Program-made: the position numbers and the translations under genes
From: Brachionus plicatilis
Lineage: Eukaryota; Rotifera; Eurotatoria; Ploima; Brachionidae
Direction of reading: 5' to 3'
DNA: 33,199 bases
Assembly (NCBI GenBank): GCA_010279815.1
Contig: QEOQ01000310.1
Coordinates: 294,773 to 327,971 of the forward strand
Part shown: positions 18,403 through 30,989 of the stretch, in pieces
Numbering within the stretch: position 1 is the first letter of the stretch
Layout of the letters: each line of letters starts with the position of its first letter
The notes under the pieces: model-generated
What the model saw: only the letters and a program-made list of their open reading frames with translations
What the model was told of the DNA's origin: nothing
Databases searched by the model: none

Positions 18403-19424
18403 AGCATTTTAGTATATTTTCATATTTTTGCTTCTTTTTAAAATAATAAAATGTCTAATAATCTGACTCTCAATTTAGGAAATTTCATGACAAAACAAAA
18501 GAATTAAATTCTGGATAGCCTATCTTATTTATTAAAAAAAAATTAAATAACATGTTTATATGATACTTGGTACAAAAGAACAGAATTATGCGATGAAAAT
18601 TTTACAATCATTCTTTTTTAAAATTTCTGAAAAAATAAAATGCCAAATTCTAATCATGTTTTTGTATAATCAAAAGCGGTGAACTTGTAGCAGGGATTCT
18701 GCATCAAGACAAAAGGCATATTTGTGTTCCATTCGATATTTTTTTTGGAAAAAATTTCATATAAAGAATTTTAAAATATTGAAATATTTTTATGTATATT
18801 AATATCGATTTATTAATATGAAAATAGTAAAAATAATTTAATTTATCAGGACATTTTAGATTTAGAAAAGTGAGCTTTCAAATTAAAATACATTTTAAAT
18901 TATTTGTATACAAATAATTAATAAACTGAATTGGATTTCATCAGATTTTCTTTTTATTTATAATATTAATTTAATTGAACAAAAACAGGTAGTCAGTCAC
19001 CTCTGAGATATGTTTTTAGATATGTCTGAGTTATTTGTACGTATTTATTAAAAACACTAAAAAATGGTAATAAACAATTTTGATAAGAAAAAAATTTTAT
19101 TAATCAACAAATAAATAAAAAATTATTTAATACTTTTCTCAATTAAATTTCTTATTTCCAAAATTTTTTATCTTTCAAATTTACACTAGCCAATAGGCAT
19201 ATATTAATAAAAAGAAAAATAAAATAATTATATATTTCTCACGGTACAGTGTTATTATTTTCTGTTAACACCAAAAAAAATCATTTTCTTCATTGAAATT
19301 TAAATTTCATATTAGATAATTGTTTAAAAAAAAAAAAAGTTTAAAAATTTAAACCATTTGCTAAAATATTTTTGAATATATTTTAAAATGTCTTTAATTT
19401 ACTCATAATTTTAATAGTAACAGG
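18403..19424. other. Convergent intergenic region between the ankyrin gene and MYC
   Basis: About 1 kb of AT-rich DNA between two gene 3' ends. No open frame of significance, RNA gene or clear repeat was seen. The lower AT content near 18,670-18,740 (AAAAGCGGTGAACTTGTAGC) stands out slightly but has no recognisable identity. Confidence 0.4.
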
Positions 19425-19430
19425 TTTATT
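19425..19430 (-). promoter_or_regulatory. Poly(A) signal of the MYC gene (TTTATT on plus strand)
   Basis: The minus-strand AATAAA lies 103 bp downstream of the MYC stop. Confidence 0.4.
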
Positions 19431-19532
19431 TTTAAAAGTAGACTTGGATGTCATAAATGAAAAATTATAGCTCATTTTGGCAAGTAACTTAATACTTAGT
19501 TGATATTTAATACACAACTTTCAAACAACTTT

Positions 19533-22500
19533 TCAATGCACAAATAAAGTTGCAACAGTTGAACTTGTTTTTGTATGAGAAAAACAATTATTATTACTAA
19601 TAGAATGATTGCTCGTTCCATTGAAAGATTGCTGAAGATTTTTTAAATTTTGTATGAGTATAGCATTTTTCTGCTTTTCCTTATCAAAAATAACACTCAA
19701 TTTTTCTTTTTTGTTTGAAACTTCCATCAAATGATCTACAGCTGCTTTGAGAATGGTGAGCTTTGATGCTTTCTGTTTATCGCACAAGTTTGGTATGTTT
19801 GTTCTCAACGTTTCGAATAACTTTTTTAAGTCATTGCGGCGTTGTCGTTCACTCAAAATGTGGAACGCTCTTTTTTCAGCTGGATTCTCGTTTGAATAGC
19901 CTAGCAAATTCAGACGGCTATTTCGCTTACTGGACGTCGATGTTGCTCCAGTCATCAAAGAAAGTTGTTTATTTTTCCTTTTTTTTTTATATCTTAATTT
20001 TTCGTTCAACCCAATTCTTTTGTCTGATAAATCGTTTATCATTTTGCTATTTTTAATTTTATTCACTTTAGTTTTTATGGGAGTAGAGCAACCAGATGAT
20101 GCGTTGCTCTGGCCGCTACTTGTCAAAGATAACGGAGATAAATTGTTGGAATTAGTCTGAAAGGAGGAAGAAATAGTACAACTTTCTTCAAATTCATCAT
20201 CATCGTCTTCATCGTCACTTTCATCAGTTAAATCATTATTTTCATCATCGTCTTCGCCAAAGTCATCTTCAAAACTTTTTAGTTCACAAAATTTACTAAG
20301 ACCAAAATCGAATTCGCCTTTAAAAAAAAAATTAATCAACACGTGTAACTTTAAAATAATAAAGGCAAATTGAAGCCATTTATTTAATTCTAATAATCAT
20401 GATCAAAAATTACTATTAAAGGATATTTTTAATTTATTTTAGGTTTAAAAGTCTAATACCCAGAAAAGTGCATATTCATCATGTTGTAAACACAAAATTT
20501 TCACAGTTTTTAAAAAATTTTAATTTCTAAATTCAATAAAAGATATTTAAAACCTTTTTTTTTAATAATTTAAATTGAATTAGTTTCAACTTTTCATTCC
20601 GTCTGTTGATTTGCTTTGAAATATTAAAAAGAGACTTATTCTTCATTTTGAATACCAAAAATTTTAACAGAATATAGACAAAATGAGATTAGTCAGTCTA
20701 TGGTACTTTATAGTAAAAAAAATTCTGACATGGAGGTAAAATAAATTTTTTAAAACAACCAAATTCTTATTTTCTTATTTAAAATTGAACAAAATTAATT
20801 ATTTTTTTTGTATAGGCCAAGTGGGTAAAATACTTAGTTTTTTTTAAACACAGAAATATGATGTTTCAAAACATGTTTTTTTATAAATTAGTCTGCCTTT
20901 AATTTTTTTAAGGCTCATGACGTAGTTTGCAAGGCTTATCATAAAAATTTCCAATAAATTAAAAATTTTCCTTCTCATTATAATTTTTTTAAAAGTTAAA
21001 AAATTTCTAATTTGAAATCATGTTTTAACTTCTCAATTCACTTCCTTTATATTTGGTTTTGGGTGCTTCTATTGACACAAAGAGTTGTAATAAAATAATT
21101 TATTGACAACTTGTCAATAAATTATTTTATTGACTAAACCGTGATTAAACCGTGTTTAGTTTAAGTTTAAAATTTTTAATAATCTAATCAACAGTATGGT
21201 ATCCGTATCAATCATAATAGTTGAAGTCATACAAACAGAGGATCAGAGACTTAAAACCAGGTGTGAGAGAAAAAATCTTAATGAATATCTCTGCAGCACG
21301 ATACGATAATTAAACCCCCTTCATCTTAAAAGGGTTTAGGGTTGCTACCTAACAATTTTTTTGCTGCTGAATTATCAGACATTTAAACATGTCTAACCTC
21401 TAGCTATTCCAACTTATGGTTTTTAATTTTATTTTCATTACTTAGACTTATTTATCCTTTTTTATTTATATCTAATTTTATTTTTTTAATCTTATTTAAT
21501 TTTTTTTAACATTATTTTCTCTTTTTTTCTTCAATATTTTTATTCTGAAGAATAATAGCTCGAAACTTTATGCATTAACCTCGGTGTTAAATCGGAGTTT
21601 TTGCTCAAAAAGCTACTTGAATAGGAGATGGGTGCCTCCTCTATTATTCGCTAGAATAGAAAAAGGACAAATTATCATTACTTTAATAAATTGAGTTTGG
21701 TTAAGTTAAAAATCAGCTTAAAAATTGCCTATTTAAATTTTACCTTTAATATATTAAAAAAAAAAATTGTGAATTTTTTATGTAATTTCTTTTAAATAAA
21801 AAGCCAAAATTGTCTCTGACTTTGAAAATAAAATACAAAAAGTTTTTTTTGGCCTGGATTTTTGAACAACTCTGTTAATAAACTGTATTTTTTTTCGCAA
21901 ATTTTAAATTTTATATCCAAAAATTTATTTTCTGTAAATAAATTATTATATTTTAGCACTATGGGTCAATTGACACTCAGTTCAGTATTACAATTCTAAA
22001 TGAAATCTGCCAAATCAAAGCCTAGATATTTTTGTATTTATGATAACTTATTAAATTAAATTTTTTGCTGTTTGTTTAAAAATAAATAGAGGAATAGTGC
22101 CAAACTTTTTGCAATCCTCAGCTTTTTTTTTTTTTTCTTAAAAAAAATTTTTCATGATCATCAACTTAATTTTGTCAATGATGATGATAAACGTCTTTAT
22201 TTAGATATATATATATCAATAAATACTGTCTCGAGCTTTCGCTGCTTTGCCAAGCCTATGAAAACTGTTCCAAAAAAATAAAATAAATTATTATTATATA
22301 AGTTTGTACCTTTAAAAAAAAATTCAATAACAAAATTTTTCCAATAGTAGAATAAAAGTGTTAAATACCTGATAATTCAGATTTGTTAAATAAAAGATTT
22401 TGTTTAAAATCATTCAATCTGTGTGAATTTGTATCAACAGAATTTAATTGTGAGTTGTGCGTGTTTTCGTTCTTGATTGTCTGACAATTCGTGTCAGCAT

Positions 22501-25500
22501 TAGGCTTCAATTTTTCGTTCATTTTCATCAAATTTGTGTTGGTAATTTTGTGCTGATTTGTTTGAGGCTTGGCAATAAGAGTAGTCGTCACTATTTTTGA
22601 TTCAGTGTTTGACTTGTTTGAGTTTTTACAATTTTTTGTAAAAGTATTGCTTAAATTGCAAACAGAATTATTCAATAAACTGGTAGAGTTAGCTGAAATT
22701 TGCTGAGTTGGCATGTGAATGATATTGGAGGGTTTTGCTTTGTTGATTGAGCTATTGGCTATTATATTGGGCTTAGTACATAAAGTGGTCGTTTGATTTA
22801 TTTGACGAATTGCTGAATTGGAACTGTTTATTGATGTAGTCAATATTCGTATGGGATTTGTCAAGCTTTTTTGACTAAGATTCCTAGCTGATAAATTAGT
22901 TGCAGAACTATTCAACGATGCGTTTACTATTTGATTAGTAGAAGAACTGATGGTTGAATTTTTGCGCGATTGATCTAAATTTATTGTATTGAATAATAAA
23001 TTTGTGGATTTTTTGAGCAACGGAGAAGAGATTGATTTTGACAGCGATGCAATCGTTGAATTTGAATTATGCACAAACGAAGAATTTTTTACTAGATAAT
23101 TTGATTTATCCGACATTTTGGAACTGCCATCACACTCATTTGAGCTTATTGTTTTAGTTAAGCTGTTAAAAACCTGCTTTTTTTCGCCTAATATTGTCAA
23201 ATTCGAACTTGGCTTGTTGGCCGTACAAACATTAGTTGAGCAATTCGAAATCATGTCTTGTTTGCTATAAATGTCACCTAGTAATCAAAGAAAATTTTTT
23301 TAGACTCATTTTTATTTATTTTTTGTCTTTTTAATTTTATTTAGCATTTTACTTAAATCTAAAAACAAACATAATTTTCTAATGAAAATATAACTGATAA
23401 GAGACTTTTTCACACAGCATTTAACATCATGATTAAACATCTCAATAAAAAAAAATACTTTAATTAGTAATAAATATTTATAATTATAAAAATGCATTAA
23501 TAATAAAAAGGCAACTTGAAATTTAGGATCAAAAAAATCAGATCAAATAGTAATTTTTTTTTATAACTTTTGAATGGTATTTGATTAAATCTCTCTGCAA
23601 AAAGCTAAAAAATGCAAAAAACATGCTGAATATTAGAAAAAGTTCTGCAAAAACTCTGCAATTTTGTAGGAAAATGCATGTCATTAAAAAGTATTTAATT
23701 CAACTTCGCAATTTAATTGCAGAGTTTTTGCAGAGCCTATTCTAATATTCAGCATGTTTTTTGCATTATTTAGCATTTTGCAGAGAGATTTAATCAAATA
23801 CCATTCAAAAGTTATAAAAAAAAATTACTATTTGATCTGATTTTTTTGATCCTAAACTACAAGATGACAATAAAAATTTGTTGATTTCAAGTCTATTTAA
23901 ATAACTTTGAATTTTACTTTGATCAGTTATCATATTTATCAAAATTTGAGTAAATCTACGTAAAATTACATAAAAAAGGAAAAGAATGCTATTTTTTTTT
24001 TTCATTTTTTCACATAATAAAAGAGTCTACCTAGTCCCCTCAAAAAAAAACTGTCACCCACAGATCAAAAACTTCCTAGCAATTTTTTTTTAATATCTAT
24101 CAAAAACTGCTACTAAATATTTTATATAATAAAATGCCTTTGATTTTACGAAAAAAAAATTTCGAATTTTTGGAGATTAAAAATCCAAAAAAATAAAACG
24201 AAAAAGAAAAAACAATGACAATTCATTGAATGATGCAGGGCTAATATTAAATGAGAATCTGACGAATTTGTTAATAAAATCAAAAAAAGGTCGTCCAAAA
24301 TTAGCTGGAAATTTAACTAATTTTATAAACAAATTATATATAATTTTATAAACACTATTTGAAAAAATTATTTTTTACCACAAAAATGTTTACCAATGTC
24401 TTAACCAGTTATTTGGTCAAAAATGTAAAAATTTTTTTTTTGATTTCTACACAAAAAAATTGTGTCTTGAAGTGATTTGTGTTAAACAGTTTCTTAATTG
24501 TGGGGAACCATTTATCTCATAATAAAATCTATTAAACAATTAAATTTTTGTTTTTTTCTTTAGCAAAAATCTTTTTTTTATTGGCTTTAAGCATTTTGGA
24601 ACGATTTTACTAAAACTTGCGCATTTTAATGAAAGCTTACTAAAAACAATGTAAAATTTCGAAAAAAATTTAATTAATTAAGCCAGTTCTGATTCTTTTA
24701 CATAGAAGGAATTTGTTTAAATAATAATAATAATAATAATAAAAGCTTTAGCAGACTAGCTGCGAAGCAAGGCTATTTATAGACTTGCTATGGTAGCTGT
24801 CTGATCATCATAATGATACACTTATGTAAATAAAAAAAAAAAGAAATAAGAAAAATTTTTAAAAATGCTAAAAAATCTTATGAAAAAAATAAGTATAAAT
24901 TCTTACTGGTGGGGTTTGCAGATTTAAGACACTTAGCCAACAATGACGGCTGATCTTTTTGCTGTGAAGCATTTTTGTTTTGCATGTTCGCTTGTGCCTT
25001 TTTGCTCGCTGTCATGTTTGTTTGAGTAATTGGTGTGGATGGCTGATGATAATAGTTATGGTGGTTTAAATTTGGCTGCTTGGTAACTTCTTCTTTAAAT
25101 GAATTATTTGAACATGTAACGTTGTAGATGTTGTCTTTAAATTGGAGATTATTTTTTGTAATGCTCTTGTTGAAGCTCAAATTACCAATACTATTATTAT
25201 TATTACTATTATTATTATTATTATTATTAATACTAGTGTTATTGCTGTTTTGGTTGATTGATACAACATCTATCTCTTCGTCATCTTCTTCGTCCAAGTG
25301 TTCTGCTTTTAGATTATTCTCTAAAATAGCATTTGTTTGTGTCCAATTTTTTTCCGAGTTAATTTCAGAAAAACTCAGATCATTGTTTTTAACAGCAATG
25401 CGGTTAGGAAAAATCTGATCGGGATTGATGCAATCAATGACTTCAATGGTGGGATCGATTAGCGAAGATGACATAGACTCGGCGTCTTTGCTGTCACAGT

Positions 25501-27376
25501 GAACTTTGCTTTTATTTGGCGCATTTCTTTTGCAATCGTTTACATCACTTGATTCATTTAGACAAACAATTTTGGCATCTGAATTTTGGCCACTCTCTTG
25601 ACTTTGGTTTGGCTTAAAAAGAGCTTTTGATTCATTGTTCAACTGTGACTCAAAAGTTTCAGATATGTGCAGCTTTTTGATTTGATTGCTGGTGACACTT
25701 AACGCTTTGTTTGCTCCATTGCCCATCTGTGATTTACTTGTTCCATTTTCGATGCCAATCTGTCTAAAGTGAGCAGCAGATTTCGTATCACTTGAACTTT
25801 TTTCTATGACTGACGATGAAGCTTTGCCAGTAGATTTTGAACTGACCGAAGACAGAACTACAACTAGAGGTTGACTTTTTTGGGCTGTGTGCGTTGAATG
25901 TTGGAAGTTGGCAACCGAAGAAGAGCTAGTGGATGGTGTGTTTCGCGTGGACGTCTTAATGCATGCTGTTGAAATAGAACTTGATGGTATTAGCTTTAGA
26001 TTGGAATCATTGCAATTTGCTTCATTGTTCAATAATGTCTTTACAATCGTTTGGTTGTGTTGATTTGATTTGTGTGGATGTGCTGATTGATTTTGCGTTT
26101 CTAAATCATCTAAATTGTAAGCGTTTGTAATCGATTGATTGGCAGATTTTTTGGCGAGAAAATTCTGGTTGCCAAAATCGGTGGTTAAACGCGATATGCA
26201 ATCTTCATCTAACATTTGTTCCCAGCCTTCCAATTCCAAAAATTGACTAAGATCGGTATCGTCAACATCTATGTTAAATTTGTCCATGTCAAATTCGTTT
26301 GCATAAAAGTCACTAGTATCGTGATCATGGTCGGCAAGATTGTTAAGCAAATACTCAATTTTTAAACTACTCTTATTGGCGGCGCTGCCATTGCCATTGC
26401 TCGTCGAACTGGTATAAATGGGCACTGGCTTGAAGGCCTGACTGTCCATTGTCATATTGCTTGTAGTGTTTTGAAGATCGATGGCAAATTTTTTGATTCT
26501 AGACGACATGGACGTCGACGACACCGAAGAAGTTGAATTTTTGTGCTTTCGCTGCTGGCATCGTTTTTCTCTAATGGCCATTTCTCTAATCGCTATCAGA
26601 GTGTCATGGTTGTCGATTTGATTGAGTTCGTGTTTCTCGTCCACACTCAGCTCGCTTAGATCGGCCAATCTGTTTTCTGTCCTCATTCTTTCGTGGTCAC
26701 ATTGATCTAGAAATCTAATGTTTTCTGAGCCATTGTTGAAATTTTTTGAATCGCACTGATCAAAATTAAAATCAAAATCGTCCAAATTGGAAAACAAATT
26801 ATTGCTGGACGAAAAGGAGAGTTTTTTTTTCCTAGTGAGCACATCGCTGTTGTTTGGCCTGGCATACAAGCAACAAGTTGCCGCTTCGCCTTCTTTCAGT
26901 TCAATACAGTCGTTGTTTATCGAAAAGTTGCAGTTTATCGATGGCGAAACTGAATACGAATCGGGCATGTTAAAATAGTCCATAAAGCTGCTGTTGGATA
27001 TTTTGTCAAACGACATTGGAAACGATGTGCCATTCAATGAACCGAGAATCATGTCGTTTGATGTTGGCGTTTGAATTGTAGTATCAGCCGCGTTTTTTGC
27101 TCCGTTCAAACTTGAACTTTTTATATCGATACTCTTGGAAACATTTGTGTTTTTTTTGGGCGAACAAGTCAACGATGATTGTGGAGAGTAGACCGATGGA
27201 GATTGGGACAATTCTGGTGAGTCAGCGTCAAATGACAAGTCCGATGTAGAGTTGAAATTGAACGAATTTGAAGTGTTCTCTTGACTTGACAAAATGTTCA
27301 TAGTGTACTTGTTCGAATAACAATCATCAAGGCTAGATGTTGTCAACGTAAGTGTTCCAATCGGTGATGGAGACAT
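19533..27376 (-). CDS. MYC: MYC-family bHLH-leucine-zipper transcription factor, unusually long (1,387 aa), 3 coding exons
   Basis: MYC proteins pair with MAX to bind CACGTG E-boxes and drive growth genes. Coding exons on the minus strand are 27376-24907, 23277-22369 and 20317-19533. Both junctions use split codons that rejoin in frame, and the total is exactly 1,388 codons. The bHLH spans about residues 1274-1326, with E-box contacts H1279, E1283 and R1287 in HILSERQRRNDLKK. The zipper positions 1333, 1340, 1347 and 1354 are L, E, L, L. A MYC box III-like core, DEEDDEEIDVVSI, lies at about 694-707 and is the strongest argument for MYC over MNT or MXD. An acidic block (1144-1170) precedes the bHLH, as in other MYC proteins. 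Clear MYC boxes I and II were not found. The rest is Ser/Asn/Thr-rich and disordered, with a poly-Asn run near 716-728. Vertebrate MYC has about 440 residues and Drosophila about 720. Introns are 1,629 and 2,051 bp. Confidence 0.85.
20340..20345. promoter_or_regulatory. CACGTG E-box in MYC intron 2
   Basis: A perfect CACGTG lies in the intron 23 bp upstream of the exon 3 acceptor. It is the site type that MYC/MAX binds. One hexamer in 33 kb can occur by chance, so function is only a possibility. Confidence 0.3.
21090..21130. repeat. Perfect 19-bp palindrome in MYC intron 2
   Basis: ATAAAATAATTTATTGACA is followed by a 3-bp spacer and its exact complement. It would form a strong hairpin as RNA or a cruciform as DNA. 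No element ends were recognised around it. Confidence 0.8.
21160..21660. other. Less AT-rich island in MYC intron 2, possible transposon remnant
   Basis: This stretch is visibly richer in G and C than the rest of the intron, with phrases such as AAGGGTTTAGGGTTGCTACC and GGAGATGGGTGCCTCCTC; the latter contains a short inverted repeat. It has no sustained reading frame. Such islands in AT-rich introns are often decayed retroelement 3' ends, but no family can be named. Confidence 0.3.
23510..23868. mobile_element. Foldback MITE in MYC intron 1
   Basis: The left end reads GGCAACTTGAAATTTAGGAT; the right end complements to GTCATCTTGTAGTTTAGGAT. Arms of about 150 bp pair almost base for base (for example TTTGAATGGTATTTGATTAA at 23569-23588 against 23788-23807). 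AATAAAAA directly flanks both ends (23502-23509 and 23869-23876), a possible 8-bp target duplication in low-complexity sequence. The centre, CAAAAACTCTGCAATTTT and TTTTGCAGAGCCTA, is shared with the 32250-32585 element, which makes them members of one family. Confidence 0.75.
24721..24840. repeat. (AAT)n microsatellite beside a less AT-rich ~95-bp block
   Basis: Seven AAT-type triplets (24721-24741) adjoin a block containing AGACTAGCTGCGAAGCAAGG, followed by an A-run. Read on the minus strand this is a unique block ending in an (ATT)n tail, the shape of a non-LTR retroelement 3' end. It is too short to assign. It lies in MYC intron 1. Confidence 0.35.
25191..25229 (-). repeat. Triplet microsatellite encoding the MYC poly-Asn run
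   Basis: An imperfect (AAT/AAC) run on the coding strand of MYC exon 1 gives SINNNNNNNSNNNNS just after the MYC box III-like core. It is probably length-variable. Confidence 0.8.
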
Positions 27377-30300
27377 AAACTAGTCAAATAATTGCTTAAA
27401 AAATTTTTTTTTTCTTAAATAATTTTTTCAAAAGAGTCAATGGAGAAAATTTTTTTTTTTTATACAATTGTTGCCAATTGTCAAGTGACCCAAGGCAAAA
27501 ATCAAAGGATACAACTTAAGATTTGTAAAGCTAAGTAAGGCTTTTAATATAAACTGCAAAATCAAGGGCTCAATAAAATTAATTTTATTCTAAATTGCGA
27601 TTTTAAATTTCAAAAGACTTGTATTCACTTAAATTCTCTAATTCAAAAAATTATATACACACTCAATTTGTCTCTCCTAGATTCTCCTTCTCTCACTACT
27701 TTCTTTGTCTCTCTAAATCTCTCTCTCTCTCTCTCTCCTGCTCTCTATTTCTCTCTCTTTCTCTCTCTCGATTTTTAATTTGTACACTTGCTCTTCTAAG
27801 CACAAAACAAATTAATAAACTAAACTGATTTTCATTCAAAGTCCTAGAGAAAAAAATCAAACAAATGTTAAAATGTTTAGTCGGTGCTGATTGATAGATG
27901 TTGAAAAGAGTGAGTTAAAATTTAGATTTTTCAATTCAAATAAAAAGAGATCAAATGAAATAAAAAAGTACCGCTTTAGATTTGTTAATTTTGTTTGTTT
28001 TTCTCCTTACATAACCATTTATTCATCATCTAGTTAAATACTTAATTTTAAAATATTAATTTTTTTAAGCCAAATATTTTAAAAAGTTCACTGATATTTT
28101 TTTAATGAAATTTTCGAATTTTGATTGCGAAATTTTATTTTAATTAACAAAAAAATTTATTTTAGGAAAAAGAATGAAAATAACTTTTTTTTTGTCCGAT
28201 TTTCGCTCCTGATATAACTTGTTAAATTATTTTTTTTTCATATAATCTAATGAAAAAAATATTCAACAGTAAAATTTCAACTTGATCACAAAAGTGAACA
28301 CGTAGCAAAATTCTTCTATTATTAACTTTATTTTATGCTATTATTGTAAAAAATAAATTTAATGTTTTTTTCTCATTTATTTAAAAAATATTTTATCATT
28401 GATTTGAAAATATGTGAGTCTTAAAAAAATCTATTTCTTTGCTAAAATTGACCGAGATATAACAAAATATTTATATTTTACTCCTAAAAAAATACGTTTT
28501 ATATTTTAATTTAAAATTGACGATTTTAATTTACTCGTGGAAAAATAAAAAAAAATTGATTCAAAAACACATTCATAGTTTTTAAACACGTAGTTGAAAA
28601 ATGATAAAAAAATAAACGATACTTTTTCGATTTGAAATTCAAATCTTCTTAATCAGTCGAAGATAAAACAGATGTTTGAAATGTTTATTCAAAAAAAGAG
28701 AATTGATTTAAACCCATTCATTACTAAACCTAACAATTTCAAATAACATTAGAATTTAATCTAAAATCATAAATTTTCTTTATCTGTTTTACTAAATTAT
28801 GAATGAGCATGAAACGTGCGTTTTATGCAAAAAGAAAAAAAAACTAAAAGAAATTCGAGTAAATGAAAAGAATGGTTTTAATTTATAATCAATGCTACAT
28901 TATAAATATACCTTTTAAATTTTAAATTTTATTCAAAAGTATTTTTATAAAATGATATCAAAAAACGTGATTTATCAGAGTAAAATAATTGGTTGAAAAC
29001 TACAATGAATTTAAAGCCCTAAAAACTATTAAGACAAAATAAAATTGAGAGGAATTTTTTGTGCAACAAAAAGTTAAATTAGTTTTAATTTAAAAGGCTT
29101 AATATTGAAAATTATTATACCTAAGATTTTTTTTTTGAAAAAAAATTCAAATTTTCACAATCAATGTAAGCTCTTGAAAAAAAACTTGCAAATAACTCTA
29201 GAATAATGGCCAATTTAAAAAATCAAAAATCAATAGATTAAATTCTATCAGAACCATTTTGAAATTAATTTTAAAACCTTGAATTTACTCATTAAAATTA
29301 TAAAAGATTCTTTCTCTTAAATTTTTATTTTTTTATTATATTCACATTTGATCATTGAATTTTAAGCAAATAATCGGCCAATAGTATTTTTCAAGTATTA
29401 TTTGCTTACTTGACCTATAGCTCTCAAATGAGATCAATTTGATTATTATGCACACTTTAACAAAAAAATATGGATAAAAAGAATTTGTAAATTTTCATAA
29501 TTTTAACTTATCTTTCCATTTATCTATTTATCTGAGCCTTTATTGTTCTATATTTATTGATCTGACATAGCTATTTTCTAATCACAAAGATATCAATATC
29601 AATCAAATTTTGTCGTTTAATAAAAATGTTTAATTTATAATAATTATACATAAAAGCTTCAAATTATATGATTTGATATACTTCAATAAATAGTTTGATA
29701 AAATCAAAAGAATTTTAAAATTTAAAAGTTGCACGAGTACAAATTTAATACCTTAATTTTTTTAGATTAATATTTGCATCTAAAAACTCATTTTAATCGT
29801 ATCATAAAAATTTTATATTATTCCAATTGTTAATTTTTTCTATTATTCTTTAGTTCGAGCATATATTCAATTTTTGAAATAATTTACCGATTTAAGGAGT
29901 CTATCAAATAATTATAAAAGAATTTTAATTTTTCTGATTTTCAGTTGCTGTTTTCTCTCGTTCTATTTTGAAGTTTCACAAACCGAAACACCATCTCACT
30001 CATGCTAAAACATTCTTAACTTACACAGCCTTCTCCAAAAATATATTTTCAACATTAGATCTGCATTAAAGCAAAATTTTTTGAGTCTAATGCAGCATTC
30101 ATACTTGAGATTTTTGCTAGAAAAAAAATTTTTTTTTAAAGTTTTTCTTTGTATTCAATTTGTAGCGCTGGATTGAGTGTTTTATTCAAAAAATTCATTA
30201 TCAAAAAAACTTGGCTATAATGCCGACTCAATGCTTAAAACATATCTTTAGAGCATTCTGTCTAAGTTAAAAATATTTTAAAATAGTCAAGATCGTGTTT

Positions 30301-30897
30301 GTTGCATGTCCCAAAACAGTGTATCGGTATGAGAAGCTGCAAAATGCAACGAATGAAAGAAAATGGTATTAATGTATAAATTTAATTTTTTTATAAAAAA
30401 TTTAAAATTTTTAAGCTACTGTTTGTAATTATTTTTTTATAGAAAAATTAAAAAAAGGCTCCAAATTAAAAAGTTTGGATTAAAACGAAATCAGATTTTG
30501 AAAAATCTTTTGAATTTAAATTTTGAAATGCCCATCTTGAAAAAAGATTGAAAATTAAAAATGATTTTCAATTAATCTAAGTATTAAGATCATTTGTCGC
30601 CTGTCAAAAGACTACTTCATTTTGTGTTAATTTATTAGACCAAAAATATAAAGGGTCAAATATGAAGATATAATGGAAATTCGTCAAGCTATGCTTGCTA
30701 TGTGAAAGCTTTTTTATCTGCTTTTTAAAATTTGACTTTTTCAATAAGCTAAAATTTTTATAGATTCAGTCAAAATGTCGAAAGTTCAATTATTTAATTC
30801 AATAAAACGACATAAAACTTATTCTAAATTTAATGTCAATATATCAAATTATTTTTAACTACAAGTAGATTTGAATTTTTTATATGAGTGAAAAAAA
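27377..30897. other. MYC upstream region, no coding sequence recognised
   Basis: About 3.5 kb of AT-rich DNA upstream of the MYC ATG. It contains the CT tract at 27717-27769 and probably the MYC promoter and 5' UTR, perhaps with a non-coding first exon. Slightly less AT-rich patches occur at 29,940-30,060 and 30,290-30,370. No frame long enough to call was seen. Confidence 0.4.
27717..27769. repeat. CT/GA microsatellite upstream of MYC
   Basis: A nearly pure CT run, extended on its left by a CT-rich stretch from about 27,660. On the MYC strand it is a GA tract 341-393 bp before the ATG. It could be a 5' UTR or promoter GAGA-type element, but function is not shown. Confidence 0.85.
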
Positions 30898-30989
30898 TTA
30901 TTTCTTTTTTCTTATGTAGCACACCTCAGAATTAAGTTTGTACATAAGGATACAACAAGGTTTTTTTAATCAACAAAAATATGCTCAAT
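30898..30989. repeat. Direct repeat, copy 1 of a 286-bp-period duplication
   Basis: It shares TTCTTATGTAGCACAC, GATACAACAAGGTTTTTTTA and AAATATGCTCAAT with copy 2 at 31184-31278, with small indels. The shared part is ~92 bp, and the offset between copies is 286 bp. Confidence 0.85.

Noticed and set aside
19763..20056. 97-codon plus-strand frame
   Set aside because: It is antisense to MYC exon 3, including the bHLH-encoding part, whose identity is secure.
23805..24005. 66-codon minus-strand frame in MYC intron 1
   Set aside because: It overlaps the right arm of the foldback element and has no recognisable domain.
25128..25418. Plus-strand frame encoding a poly-Leu, membrane-like segment
   Set aside because: It is the complement of the MYC poly-Asn and acidic coding sequence; the Leu run comes from the triplet repeat.
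27619..27828. 69-codon frame with a Ser/Leu repeat
   Set aside because: It is a translation of the CT microsatellite and has no protein features.
29940..30060. Less AT-rich patch as a non-coding first exon of MYC
   Set aside because: It is plausible in position, but no donor or acceptor pairing can be supported without transcripts.
30290..30370. Minus-strand stretch after a TTTTGCAG, reading LLIPIHCFGTCNKHDLDYF before a stop
   Set aside because: It is too short, with no matching upstream exon and no recognised family.
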